36,850 nt of DNA from Alistipes sp. Marseille-P5061 (GCF_900290115.1 NZ_LT985752.1:1-36850), one strand, 5' to 3'; positions 26,374-34,119 are shown, numbered from the stretch's first letter. Notes: generated by a model from the letters alone, not told the origin. Program-made: numbers and translations.

Positions 26374-27135
26374 ATGACCGCAGCCTTCAACATCTTCCTG
26401 CTCGTCATGGCCTTCCTGGCCCTGATTGTCTTCATCGCCCTGCACTTCTTCGAGGCGGGGTACGGCTATCTGTTCAACCCCCGCTACGGACCTCCCGTTC
26501 CGAACAAGGTCGGATGGGTGCTCATGGAGTCGCCCGTCTTCATCGCCATGGCCGTCCTGTGGGCCCTCTCGCCGAGGATGTGGGAGGCCGCGCCGCTCGT
26601 CCTCTTCCTGCTCTTCGAGGCGCACTACTTCCAGCGCTCGTTCATCTTCCCGCTGCTCATGCGCGGCAAGTCGAAGATGCCGCTGGGCATCGTCCTCATG
26701 GGGATGCTCTTCAACACGCTCAACGCCCTGATGCAGGGCGGATGGATTTTCTACGTCTCGCCCGAGGGCTACTACGACGGGTGGTTCTCGCGCCCCTTCA
26801 TCTACGTGGGCGGAGCGCTCTTCGTGGCCGGCATGGCCATCAACCTCCACTCGGACTACATCATCCGCCACCTGCGCCGTCCGGGCGACACGCGCCACTA
26901 CATCCCGCACGGCGGCATGTTCCGTTACGTCTCGTCGGCCAACTACTTCGGCGAGCTGCTCGAATGGACGGGCTTCGCCATCGCCTCGTGGTCATGGGCC
27001 GGCGCCGTCTTCGCCTGGTGGACCTTCGCCAACCTGGCCCCCCGCTCGGCGTCGCTCTACCGCCGCTACGAGCAGGAGTTCGGCGAGGAGTTCACCCGCC
27101 TGGGCCGCAAGCGCATCATCCCCTTCATCTACTGA
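26374..27135 (+). CDS. Steroid 5-alpha-reductase family protein
   Basis: The 253-residue integral membrane protein is a close relative of the SRD5A/DET2 family (3-oxo-5-alpha-steroid 4-dehydrogenase), which reduces the C4-C5 double bond of 3-oxo-4-ene steroids with NADPH. Six to seven hydrophobic segments cover the chain. Conserved blocks are EAHYFQRSFIFPLLMRGK (82-99), GMAINLHSDYIIR (153-165), PHGGMFRYVSSANYFGE (178-194), EWTGFAIASWS (197-207) and the C-terminal RRIIPFIY-like end (RKRIIPFIY). Length equals human SRD5A1 within a few residues. I start at the ATG at 26374; an upstream TTG adds two residues. It is the first gene of a plus-strand operon, 24 bp before an OYE-family reductase. Bile-acid rather than hormone substrates are likely in the gut. 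Confidence 0.9.
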   Translation: MTAAFNIFLLVMAFLALIVFIALHFFEAGYGYLFNPRYGPPVPNKVGWVLMESPVFIAMAVLWALSPRMWEAAPLVLFLLFEAHYFQRSFIFPLLMRGKSKMPLGIVLMGMLFNTLNALMQGGWIFYVSPEGYYDGWFSRPFIYVGGALFVAGMAINLHSDYIIRHLRRPGDTRHYIPHGGMFRYVSSANYFGELLEWTGFAIASWSWAGAVFAWWTFANLAPRSASLYRRYEQEFGEEFTRLGRKRIIPFIY

Positions 27136-27159
27136 CACGAACCCAAAACAGCTTCCACG

Positions 27160-28374
27160 ATGGAATCCAAACTCTTCACCCCCTATAAGCTGGGCCCCGT
27201 GACGCTCCGCAACCGGACCATCCGTTCGGCCGCCTTCGAGTCGATGGGCAAGGACTTCGGCCCCACCGAGCAGCTCAAGCAGTACCACGTGAGCGTGGCG
27301 CGCGGCGGCATCGGCATGACCACGCTGGCCTATGCGGCCGTCAGCCGCAGCGGCCTCTCGTTCAACAAGCAGCTGTGGCTGCGCCCGGCGATTGTCCCCG
27401 CGCTGCGCGACATCACCGACGCCATCCACGCCGAGGGTGCCGCCGCCGGCATCCAAATCGGCCACTGCGGCAACATGACCCACTACTCCACCGCCGGGCA
27501 GATACCCATCGGCGCCTCGACGGGCTTCAACCTCTACGCCTACACCCCCGTGCGGGGAATGCGCCGGAGCGAAATCGAGGAGGTGGCGCGCGACTTCGGC
27601 CGCGCCGTCCACACGGCGGCCGATGCCGGATTCGACTCGGTGGAGGTGCACGCCGGCCACGGATACCTCATTTCGCAGTTCCTCTCGCCCTATACGAACC
27701 ACCGCCGCGACGAATACGGCGGCTCGCTCGAGAACCGCATGCGCTTCATGCGCATGTGCCTGACCGAGGTGATGGAGGCGGCCGCACGCCGCAACATGGC
27801 CGTGCTGGTCAAGCACAACATGTACGACGGCTTCAAGGGGGGCATCGAGATTCCCGAAAGCATCGAAATCGCCCGCGAAATCGAGCGCTTCGGCGTCAAC
27901 GGCATCGTCCTCTCGGGGGGCTTCGTCTCGAAGGCGCCGATGGCCGTCATGCGCGGCCTCATCCCGCTCTATACGATGAGCTACTACTCCCCCTGGTGGC
28001 TCCGCTACTTCATCCGCTGGTGCGGCCCCTACATGATTCGGCAGTTCCCCTTCGAGGAGTGCTACTTCCTGGAGGATGCCGTGAAGTTCCGCGCCGCGCT
28101 GAAGTGCCCGCTCGTCTACGTGGGCGGACTGGTCAGCCGCGAGGGCATCGAGCGGGCGCTGGGGGCCGGCTTCGAGCTGGTGCAGATGGCCCGCGCACTG
28201 GTCAACGACCCGGCCTTCGTCAACAAACTGCGTGCGGGCGACGCCTCGACGCGCAGCGAGTGCGACCACCGCAACTACTGCATCGCGCGGATGTACTCCG
28301 TCGACATGAAGTGCTGCAAGCATTGCGACAACCTGCCGCGCAAAATCGTCGAAGAGCTCGCCAAACTGCCATGA
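27160..28374 (+). CDS. Old-yellow-enzyme family NADH:flavin oxidoreductase, candidate 3-oxo-4-ene 5-beta-reductase
   Basis: The 404-residue TIM-barrel flavoprotein resembles the N-terminal half of BaiCD/2,4-dienoyl-CoA reductases. The FMN-site start LGPVTLRNRTIRSA (11-24), the HAGHGYLISQFLSPYTNHR signature (164-182) with the EYGGSLENR follow-up, and the late VYVGGLVS plus ALVNDPA blocks are present. A cysteine group near the end (Cys368, 374, 385, 386, 389) may bind an iron-sulfur cluster, though its spacing differs from BaiCD. The C-terminal NAD/FAD domain of longer members is absent. Its stop overlaps the next gene by 4 bp. In allo- and iso-bile-acid clusters the OYE member interconverts 5-beta-3-oxo and 3-oxo-4-ene forms; that role is inferred. 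Confidence 0.88.
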   Translation: MESKLFTPYKLGPVTLRNRTIRSAAFESMGKDFGPTEQLKQYHVSVARGGIGMTTLAYAAVSRSGLSFNKQLWLRPAIVPALRDITDAIHAEGAAAGIQIGHCGNMTHYSTAGQIPIGASTGFNLYAYTPVRGMRRSEIEEVARDFGRAVHTAADAGFDSVEVHAGHGYLISQFLSPYTNHRRDEYGGSLENRMRFMRMCLTEVMEAAARRNMAVLVKHNMYDGFKGGIEIPESIEIAREIERFGVNGIVLSGGFVSKAPMAVMRGLIPLYTMSYYSPWWLRYFIRWCGPYMIRQFPFEECYFLEDAVKFRAALKCPLVYVGGLVSREGIERALGAGFELVQMARALVNDPAFVNKLRAGDASTRSECDHRNYCIARMYSVDMKCCKHCDNLPRKIVEELAKLP

Positions 28375-29402
28375 AACGGGGAGAGGTAACCAAGGGCAGC
28401 GCCTGGGCGCTGGTCACCGGGGCCGGTTCGGGCATCGGGCGCTGCTTCGCGCTGCGGCTCGCCCGGCTGGGCTACCGGCTCGTGCTGGTGGGCAACGACC
28501 TGCGCAAGCTCGAGTGCGTGCGCGCCGAGCTCCGGGCGCTCGACGCCGCCGAGGTGCGCATCATCTCCTGCGACCTGGCCCGCGCCGAGGCGGCGCAGGA
28601 GCTCTACGACAGGCTGCGTGCGGCCGGCATCGCCGTCGACGTGCTCATCAACAATGCGGGCATCTTCTCGTTCCGCGACATCATCCGCACGCCGGCCGAG
28701 CGCATCGAGCGCGTCATCATGCTCCACTGCCTCACGGCCACGCAGCTCTGCCGCCTCGTCGCCCGCGAGATGGCCGCCCGCAACGGCTTTGCGGCGGAGC
28801 CCGGGCAGGAGGGAGACAACGCAATGGAGCCGACGCCGGAGGGCGATGCACCGGCGGCAACCGGCAACGAACCGGCAACCACCGGCGATGCACCGGAGAC
28901 CTGCTCCGCGCCGGCGGCAAAAGGCTCGGCACCGGCGGCAAGTGCGGCGGCAGGTTCCGCGCCGACTACCACCGGCACCGCACCGGCAACTTCGCCGGCC
29001 CCGCGGCGCCGCTTCCACATCCTCAACATGGCCTCCTACTCGCTGTGGATGCCCTTCCCGGGGCTGACGCTCTACAGCGCCTCGAAGGCCTACCTGAAGT
29101 GCTTCTCGGTCGCCTTCGCCAAGGAGGTCCGCGAGGCGGGCATCCGCGTGACGGCCGTCTGCCCGGCCGGCGTGGCGACCGACCTCTACGGCCTCACGCC
29201 GCGCTGGCAGCGCATCGGGCTGCGCATGGGCGTGCTGATTTCGGCCGACTGCTGTGCCCGGCGCGGGCTGTGGGCCCTCTGGCACGGGCAGCGCTGCACG
29301 GTCCCCGACTGGTGGAACCGGCTCTGGATACCCCTCTGCAAGCTGCTGCCGATGTGCCTCATCCGCCCAATCCGGCGATTTACCATGAAATTCCAGAAAT
29401 AA
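28371..29402 (+). CDS. Short-chain dehydrogenase with a 70-residue Ala/Pro/Thr insertion, candidate hydroxysteroid dehydrogenase
   Basis: The 343-residue protein is a classical SDR. The Rossmann motif is TGAGSGIG (16-23), NNAG is at 94-97, the catalytic serine lies in NMASYS (219-224), and YSASK gives Tyr235 and Lys239. Downstream CPAGVATDLY is typical. Residues 140-212 are a low-complexity block (PAATGNEPATTGDAP and the like) inserted between helix 4 and the strand that carries the catalytic serine; without it the protein has the usual length of about 270. The block is in frame. The ATG overlaps the OYE stop (ATGA). With its neighbours, a 3-alpha or 3-beta hydroxysteroid dehydrogenase is the best guess; the stereochemistry cannot be read. 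The C-terminal 50 residues are basic and hydrophobic and may touch the membrane. Confidence 0.88.
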   Translation: MKRGEVTKGSAWALVTGAGSGIGRCFALRLARLGYRLVLVGNDLRKLECVRAELRALDAAEVRIISCDLARAEAAQELYDRLRAAGIAVDVLINNAGIFSFRDIIRTPAERIERVIMLHCLTATQLCRLVAREMAARNGFAAEPGQEGDNAMEPTPEGDAPAATGNEPATTGDAPETCSAPAAKGSAPAASAAAGSAPTTTGTAPATSPAPRRRFHILNMASYSLWMPFPGLTLYSASKAYLKCFSVAFAKEVREAGIRVTAVCPAGVATDLYGLTPRWQRIGLRMGVLISADCCARRGLWALWHGQRCTVPDWWNRLWIPLCKLLPMCLIRPIRRFTMKFQK

Positions 29403-29448
29403 CGACACCTTGAATACCCCAACGATACCCCAAACAGCGCCGCACCCC

Positions 29449-30075
29449 ATGGAGGAGATTGACAGCGTGGTCTTCGACCTCGGCGGCGTGCTGGTCGACC
29501 TCGACGCCGAGCGCTGCATCGACGCCTTCCGACGCCTCGGCATGCCGCAGATTGCCGAACTCATCAACCCCTACCACCCGGCGGCGATGATTGGCGAGAT
29601 GGAGCACGGCCTCATCACGTTCCACGAGGCGTGCGAGCGGATGCGCGCCGCCAGCGGCCGCCGCGAGGTGACCGACCGCCAGATTGGCGAGGCCTACGGC
29701 GAGTTTCTGGTCGGCGTGCCGGCCGCCAAGGTCCGCCTCATCGAGGCGCTGCGCCGCCGCGGCGTGAGGACCTACGTCCTCTCGAACAACAACCCCTCGT
29801 CGATGGAGCTGATTCGCCGCATGTTCGCCGAGGCGGGCTGCCCGATGGAGCGGCTCTTCGACCGGGTCTACCTCTCCTACGAGCTCCGCGAGCTGAAGCC
29901 CTCGGAGGCCATCTTCCGCAAGATGATTGCCGACAGCGGCATGGAGCCCGCCCGGACGCTCTTCATCGACGACTCGGAGCGCAACGTCACGGCGGCCCGC
30001 GCGCTGGGCTTCCAGGTCTACAAGCCGGCGCCGCACGAGGATTTCAGCCACCTGTTCGACGGTCTGCTGCGATAG
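29449..30075 (+). CDS. HAD-superfamily phosphatase (YihX-like)
   Basis: The 208-residue protein has a subclass-I HAD fold: motif I is VVFDLGGVLVDLD (nucleophile Asp10), motif II is LSNNN (111-115), motif III is the Lys in LKPSEAIF (149-156) and motif IV is FIDDSERNV (172-180). The family includes sugar-phosphate and nucleotide phosphatases. I start at the ATG at 29449; a TTG 39 bp upstream would add a Pro/Thr-rich leader that fits no homologue. It lies 46 bp after the SDR stop, so it probably belongs to the same transcript, but no biochemical link to steroid reduction is evident. Confidence 0.9.
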   Translation: MEEIDSVVFDLGGVLVDLDAERCIDAFRRLGMPQIAELINPYHPAAMIGEMEHGLITFHEACERMRAASGRREVTDRQIGEAYGEFLVGVPAAKVRLIEALRRRGVRTYVLSNNNPSSMELIRRMFAEAGCPMERLFDRVYLSYELRELKPSEAIFRKMIADSGMEPARTLFIDDSERNVTAARALGFQVYKPAPHEDFSHLFDGLLR

Positions 30076-30340
30076 CGGGCAGACGCGACGGGCCGCTGCG
30101 ATAGCGTGCCGCCTCGACGGTCTGACGCGATAGCGGGCAACTTCGACGGGCTGGCAGTTTCGACGGTCTGCTGCAGAAGTGCGATGCTCCTCCGGACGCA
30201 ATACCTGAGAGCGGGCGGTTCCTTCGGCGGTGATGCCCCTCCGGGCGTGATGCCTCCGCGGCAGCGGGAGTGCGGCGATTCTGCGGGCTTCCGGGCGGCA
30301 GTCCTCCGGGCGGCGGTTCCTTCGGCGGTGATGACCCTTC
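30057..30340. repeat. Spacer made of copies of the upstream gene's 3' end and a 22-bp repeat
   Basis: The last codons and stop of the HAD gene (GACGGTCTGCTGCGATAG) recur downstream as imperfect copies near 30086-30104, 30117-30139 and 30162-30175, as if the end of the gene had been duplicated and decayed. A second exact repeat of 22 bp (core CGGTTCCTTCGGCGGTGATG) lies at 30214-30235 and 30312-30333. No gene is present between 30076 and 30606. Confidence 0.7.
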
Positions 30341-30369
30341 GGGCCGGAGAAAGATTTCGAAGCGAAAAG

Positions 30370-30400
30370 TTGGTGGGCACCGAAAAAGCCGTTATCTTTG
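30370..30400 (+). promoter_or_regulatory. Promoter upstream of tRNA-Pro(UGG)
   Basis: TTG (30370-30372), 20 nt, TATCTTTG (30393-30400): an ideal promoter. The next annotated gene is the tRNA at 30607, so the precursor would have a leader of about 200 nt. No credible ORF was found in that leader. Confidence 0.65.
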
Positions 30401-30606
30401 CACCCCGGACTTCCGAAAGATGCCCGGCCCGCCAGGGCGGGCGGCAGCGAGGGGCCAGTGGCGACGGTCGACGGTCGGCAACGACGGGCCAGCAGTCGGC
30501 AGCGGTTGGCAGCGGCATAATGCAGCAGACGGTTTTGGCTGTTTTGGAACGCAAACGGCGCCGCCAACCTGCAGCGACGGCGGCAGTAACGGAAGGAGGG
30601 AACAGA

Positions 30607-30681
30607 CGGGGTGTAGCGCAGTCCGGTTAGCGCACCTGCTTTGGGAGCAGGGGGTCGCTGGTTCGAATCCAGTCTCCCCGA
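30607..30681 (+). tRNA. tRNA-Pro, anticodon UGG
   Basis: The 75-nt sequence folds into a standard cloverleaf: acceptor CGGGGTG/CTCCCCG, D stem GCGC/GCGC, anticodon stem CCTGC/GCAGG with loop TTTGGGA (anticodon TGG), T stem GCTGG/CCAGT with TTCGAAT loop, discriminator A. Pair 6-67 is a U-U mismatch, also present in the second copy. CCA is not encoded. A terminator follows. Confidence 0.97.
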
Positions 30682-30692
30682 CTATTGACAAT

Positions 30693-30726
30693 CAACCACT
30701 TGCGGCAACGCAGGTGGTTGTTTATT
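30693..30726 (+). terminator. Terminator after tRNA-Pro(UGG)
   Basis: A 12-bp stem (30693-30704 with 30709-30720, one G-T pair) with a GCAA loop is followed by TTTATT. Confidence 0.8.
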
Positions 30727-30768
30727 GGGGCCGGAGGCACACAATTTACACGCAAAATCGGAGATTTT

Positions 30769-30968
30769 CCGGCTGCATTAGGATTGGTCCCCGCAAAAGC
30801 CGGATTTTCCGGCTGCATTAGGATTGGCCCCCGCAAAAGCCGGATTTTCCGGCTGCATTAGGATTGGCCCCCGCAAAAGCCGGATTTCCCGGCTGCATTA
30901 GGATTGGCCCCCGCAAAAGCCGGATTTCCCGGCTGCATCAAGGCAGGCTCCCCGCAAAAGCCGATTTC
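30769..30968. repeat. 40-bp tandem repeat with a hairpin in each unit
   Basis: Units begin at 30769, 30809, 30849, 30889 and 30929 (last diverged). Each contains CCGGCTGCATTAGGATTGGC and CCCCGCAAAAGCCGGATTTT; the junction of two units forms an inverted repeat AGCCGGA-TTT-TCCGGCT. In the later units the loop changes to ATTTC with six stem pairs kept. The period is not divisible by three. There are no unique spacers, so it is not a CRISPR array. Confidence 0.92.
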
Positions 30969-31381
30969 CGCCCGCTTGCGTATAGCTCGCCTGCGCGGCC
31001 TCAATCACGTCAAAGAACCTCCTCCACACGCCTCCGGGAAACAGACGCCCCGAAGCACCATCGACCCGGGAGCCCCCACCGCCGCAGAGCCCTCGCGACC
31101 CGAGCCACCACCAATCCGTGTCACCACCAATCCGTGTCACCACCAACCCGGGGGACCCGCCGCGCGCCCTCCGCTCTCCGGAACCCCGCCGCCGCTGAAG
31201 CCTTAGTTGCCCCGAAACCACCGCCGCCCCGCCGCTCTTCCTCCAACGTCCCGAAAACCTCGCCACCCCGGAACCTCGCCGCCGCAGAAGCCTTAGCCGA
31301 CCCGAGGCCCGGCAGACCCGCCGCGCTCCCTCTGCCGCCGCAGAACCTCCGCCACCCGGAAGCCCCGCATCCCCCGGGCGG
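30969..31381. other. C-rich spacer with short repeats
   Basis: No gene is supported. A 16-bp repeat CACCACCAATCCGTGT occurs in nearly three copies at about 31105-31150; CGCCGCCGC(A/T)GAAGCCTTAG occurs at 31187 and 31277. Open frames on both strands are a by-product of composition. Confidence 0.6.
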
Positions 31382-32308
31382 TCAGTCTCGCCGCGTGCGG
31401 ATGCGCCACCGAACCCCCTGCGGCGTCTGCACCGTCTCGAAATCCTCCGCACGGTAGTTGCCCCCGTTCGTCGGGAGTAGCTGCACCATCTGCTGGTAGG
31501 TGTACAAACGTCCGCATGCGGCCTCCGCCTGCCGCCGCGTCAGCAGCTCATGGTCCCGGGCGGCGTAGGAGGTGAAGGTGCAGAAGGCGCTCCGGTTCTT
31601 CCACGCCCCCTTGTTGTCCATCGCAGCCACCAGGCGCCGGATGTCCTCGACGTCGTACTTGCGGAGCATCCACACCAGCTGCTGCCGCGTGAAGGGCTCC
31701 TCCATCGCGGCTACCTGCGGGAAGCGCTCCCCTATCCATGACAGCAGCACATCGGCCGCCCCGGTCAACTCCCCCGACGGCCCGGTCAGCTCCGCCGACG
31801 GCCCGGCCGGTTTTCCCCCTGCAACCCCCTTTTCTTCTGAACTTACCGTGTGTGTGCTCTTCCTTCTTTCCTTCTTATTACTTCTTTCCTTCTTACTTTC
31901 TTCCGTTGTGGTCGCTCGCTGGTCGGGAGTTGGTCGGCAGCTGGTCTTCGCCCGGTCATCAGCCGGTCCGACGGCTGGTCGCTCCGTGCTGTCCGTAGAC
32001 TGATATCGTTCGTAATTGCAAATCGTTACGACCGTGTAGGAGCTGGTCGCCCGGCAGGTCAGAAAATCCGACCGCTCGAGTTTCGAAACAGCCGTCCGCA
32101 CCTCACGCTCCGAGAGTCCCGTTTCGCGGGCCAGCGCAGCGCGGCTCGTGACGAGCTGCCCCCGCTCGACGGTGATTCCCCGCCAGCGACGGGTCTGAAA
32201 ATTCGCCTTCAGGAGCAGGTGCAGCGCCAGCCGCACACAGTTCGTGTCGGAATACCACTCCCAGTCGAGCAGCCCGCGGTGTATCTTAATCCATCCCTCC
32301 ATAGTCAT
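31382..32308 (-). CDS. Phage/plasmid-type replication protein with winged-helix N-terminus
   Basis: The 308-residue protein begins MEGWIKIHRGLLDWEWY, a start seen in replisome-organiser proteins of Bacteroidetes prophages and integrative elements. Residues about 45-90 form a winged-helix region (RGQLVTSRAALARETGLSER, then VRTAVSKLERSDFL). The middle (120-185) is Lys/Ser/Glu-rich and disordered, with a repeated GPSAELTGPSGELTG. The last 110 residues hold a helical domain (LVWMLRKYDVEDIRRLVAAM, NRSAFCTFTSYA) as in DnaD-like helicase-loader contexts. No helicase or integrase gene is nearby, so it looks like a remnant of a mobile element beside tRNA-Pro. Met at 32308 or 32302 may be the start. 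Confidence 0.7.
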   Translation of the reverse strand: MTMEGWIKIHRGLLDWEWYSDTNCVRLALHLLLKANFQTRRWRGITVERGQLVTSRAALARETGLSEREVRTAVSKLERSDFLTCRATSSYTVVTICNYERYQSTDSTERPAVGPADDRAKTSCRPTPDQRATTTEESKKERSNKKERRKSTHTVSSEEKGVAGGKPAGPSAELTGPSGELTGAADVLLSWIGERFPQVAAMEEPFTRQQLVWMLRKYDVEDIRRLVAAMDNKGAWKNRSAFCTFTSYAARDHELLTRRQAEAACGRLYTYQQMVQLLPTNGGNYRAEDFETVQTPQGVRWRIRTRRD

Positions 32309-32627
32309 CGTACTTCAAAACAGGTGAAACCCCGCATGCGCCATCCGAAGGCGTTTTCGGGCTTCCGTCGCTTAAAATTCATCCGTCGTTTGTTTTTGTC
32401 CGATTTTTGTAAATCTTTGACCCGTTCGAAATCTCCGCTACCCCGTATTTTGTATGCGACGGGTCGGGCGATGCGCATACGAAACGAGACCTGCCCAAGC
32501 CAGGAATGCATGGATGAGCACCAGCCGAAGATACGCAGACCGCCCCTTCCGAACGAGCGGGCCAGTCATCATCCGGACGCCCTCGCCGCTGCCGGGTCAA
32601 GGGCCGGAACTCAAAAAACAGACTATA
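32309..32627. other. Intergenic spacer without gene
   Basis: This 319-bp spacer separates two divergent islet genes. Composition is less GC-rich than the flanks (TTTGTTTTTGTCCGATTTTT near 32390). AATCTTTG at 32413-32420 is one base from a -7 box on the plus strand. No conserved ORF or RNA structure was recognised. Confidence 0.5.
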
Positions 32628-33230
32628 ATGATACCCATTTTACAAGCAACTCCTATTGCCCCGGAATCAAGCAGCGGGAACCTATTTTATCTCTTCCTCG
32701 TATTTTGCATTATTGTCGTTGCCATCAATGTCTCCAGGCTGATAAAACGTCACCAGAGAAGGGGCTACTATCAAGGAAATTCCGCCACAACAAGCAATGA
32801 ATCGGACGTGAACCCCGAAGAATACGGATACACAACAGAACAGGGAGAGACCCTGTTCGATGATGTCAAGCCCGAAGACGACGAGGTCGAATACAAAATT
32901 ATCGGGACCAACCACCGGGACCTTTCCAAAAAGGACATCGGATACTCCGAAAATTTCTACCTGAAAGCGACCAAAGAGGTCAAAGAGGACAAATACGCCG
33001 TTGAGATTTACAACGGACGCGGGAGACTCGCTGGCTACCTTGACCGAGACTTGAACAGGTTCTGGCACAAACTGCTGATGAAGGCCAATCCCGAAAATCC
33101 GGTTATGCAATGTCGTGGGTTCATCGGCCAATTCAGAAACGACAGAGATGAACTAAAATTCTACGGGAAAGTATATCTTCCAGAGGTTGACGAAACAGAC
33201 CCGGACTACAAAAGAATAATGAACGGATAA
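32628..33230 (+). CDS. Membrane-anchored protein with HIRAN-like domain
   Basis: The 200-residue product has one hydrophobic segment near the N-terminus (LFYLFLVFCIIVVAINV, about 19-35) and a basic stop (KRHQRRGYY), so the rest is likely cytoplasmic. An acidic linker (46-80) leads to a domain (about 85-150) with the pattern of HIRAN domains: YKIIGTNHRDL, then EDKYAVEIYNGRGRLAGYL and a following helix. HIRAN domains bind DNA ends in SNF2-type helicases and occur alone in phage contexts. Here the match is by eye only. Its codon use is more A/T-rich (AAA, AAT, GAA) than that of neighbours, consistent with acquisition. Confidence 0.6.
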   Translation: MIPILQATPIAPESSSGNLFYLFLVFCIIVVAINVSRLIKRHQRRGYYQGNSATTSNESDVNPEEYGYTTEQGETLFDDVKPEDDEVEYKIIGTNHRDLSKKDIGYSENFYLKATKEVKEDKYAVEIYNGRGRLAGYLDRDLNRFWHKLLMKANPENPVMQCRGFIGQFRNDRDELKFYGKVYLPEVDETDPDYKRIMNG

Positions 33231-33431
33231 CTTCCCGGTTATGACAAAAGTACAAAAAACGGATGGAAGCGCTTCATGCCGGCTGCGGCAAGACCGCCGA
33301 CAGCCATGACGGCGCATGCCGAAGGCCCTGCACGGGCAGGCGCAGCGGCCGTTTGATTCCGAAAGATACGAACGATTTGCGCCCGATGATTCCACATTTT
33401 ACGAAAAAAAGCATAACAGACTGATACTCCA

Positions 33432-33864
33432 ATGAAAAGACTTTCAGCAACACTCATCCTCGCGGCGGCGCTCTTCGCATCCGGAGGAGCCTTTGCCCAA
33501 GCGCACATCGAACCGCACAACTTCTACTGGCAGCGCGTGGTCGAATACCGGGGTACCCCCTCCGCAATGCGCGACCGCATCATCGCCTCGGGGATATTCA
33601 GCGACATCCAGCGGAACGACTCCACGATGATTGTCGGGCGGGTCGAAAATGTCCTGCTGAACTATGCGACGATGGAGCCGGAGCCGAGGCTTTTCTCCCT
33701 GCCGATTTTCTTCAGAAACGGCGAGAAGTTCTCCGGGACGCTCATCTATGAATTGAAGCCGGGGCGCCAGGGCCCGGCAGTTCGCCTGCGAGGTCTTCGA
33801 CTACTCGTTCTCGAACTCGTTCATCCTCAAAAGCGACGACGAGCAGCAATCCGACGACTGGTGA
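33432..33864 (+). pseudogene. Secreted protein gene with a one-base frameshift
   Basis: Translation starts MKRLSATLILAAALFASGGA, a good signal peptide, and continues normally to GTLIYELKPGRQ. At GGG 33770-33772 the frame shifts: read with one G fewer, the sequence continues QARQFACEVFDYSFSN and ends at TGA 33862-33864 after 143 residues. The frame without this correction runs 80 more codons through Arg/Ala-rich shadow sequence. Corrected length divides exactly by three. The body (FYWQRVVEYRG, RDRIIASGIFSD) may belong to the DUF4468-type secreted proteins of Bacteroidetes; this is tentative. Either a true pseudogene or a sequencing error in a G run. Confidence 0.75.
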
Positions 33865-34119
33865 TTGAGATTGCCGGGGGCAAGGCATATCCGGAGCTGT
33901 CCGACAGGGCAGGTCTCTGGCTCGACGCGCCCGCATGCGCACGCGAGGTACGCCACTGGACGCACGCGCACGATGTGCGCGCACGAATCGCACTCCCACA
34001 CGCCTTGCACCCGGCGGCGGAGCGACCCGGAACGGCTCGCACGTCCCTCCCTCCAACCGCAGAGCGGCCCGCACGGCGGGGGCAAGTTGACGGGCGGATG
34101 CATTTTTTTTGAAAATTAT
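33865..34119. other. Spacer without gene
   Basis: GC-rich sequence with short CGCGCACGATGTGCGCGC-type inverted repeats near 33965-33985. No gene seen. Confidence 0.4.

Noticed and set aside
24468..27188. A plus-strand open frame of 906 codons across gadB and the 5-alpha-reductase gene
   Set aside because: It is antisense to gadB and out of frame with the reductase; low-complexity His/Arg-rich composition marks it as a shadow.
30769..30968. Possible CRISPR array
   Set aside because: The 40-bp units are contiguous and nearly identical with no unique spacers, and no cas gene is present.
30904..31457. Open frames on both strands in the C-rich spacer after the 40-bp repeats
   Set aside because: Pro/Arg/Ala-rich composition only, with repeat-derived peptides and no start context or family pattern.
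33865..34112. C-terminal 80 codons of the uncorrected frame of the secreted protein
   Set aside because: Arg/Ala/His-rich shadow sequence with no homology; a one-base correction gives a better end at 33864.
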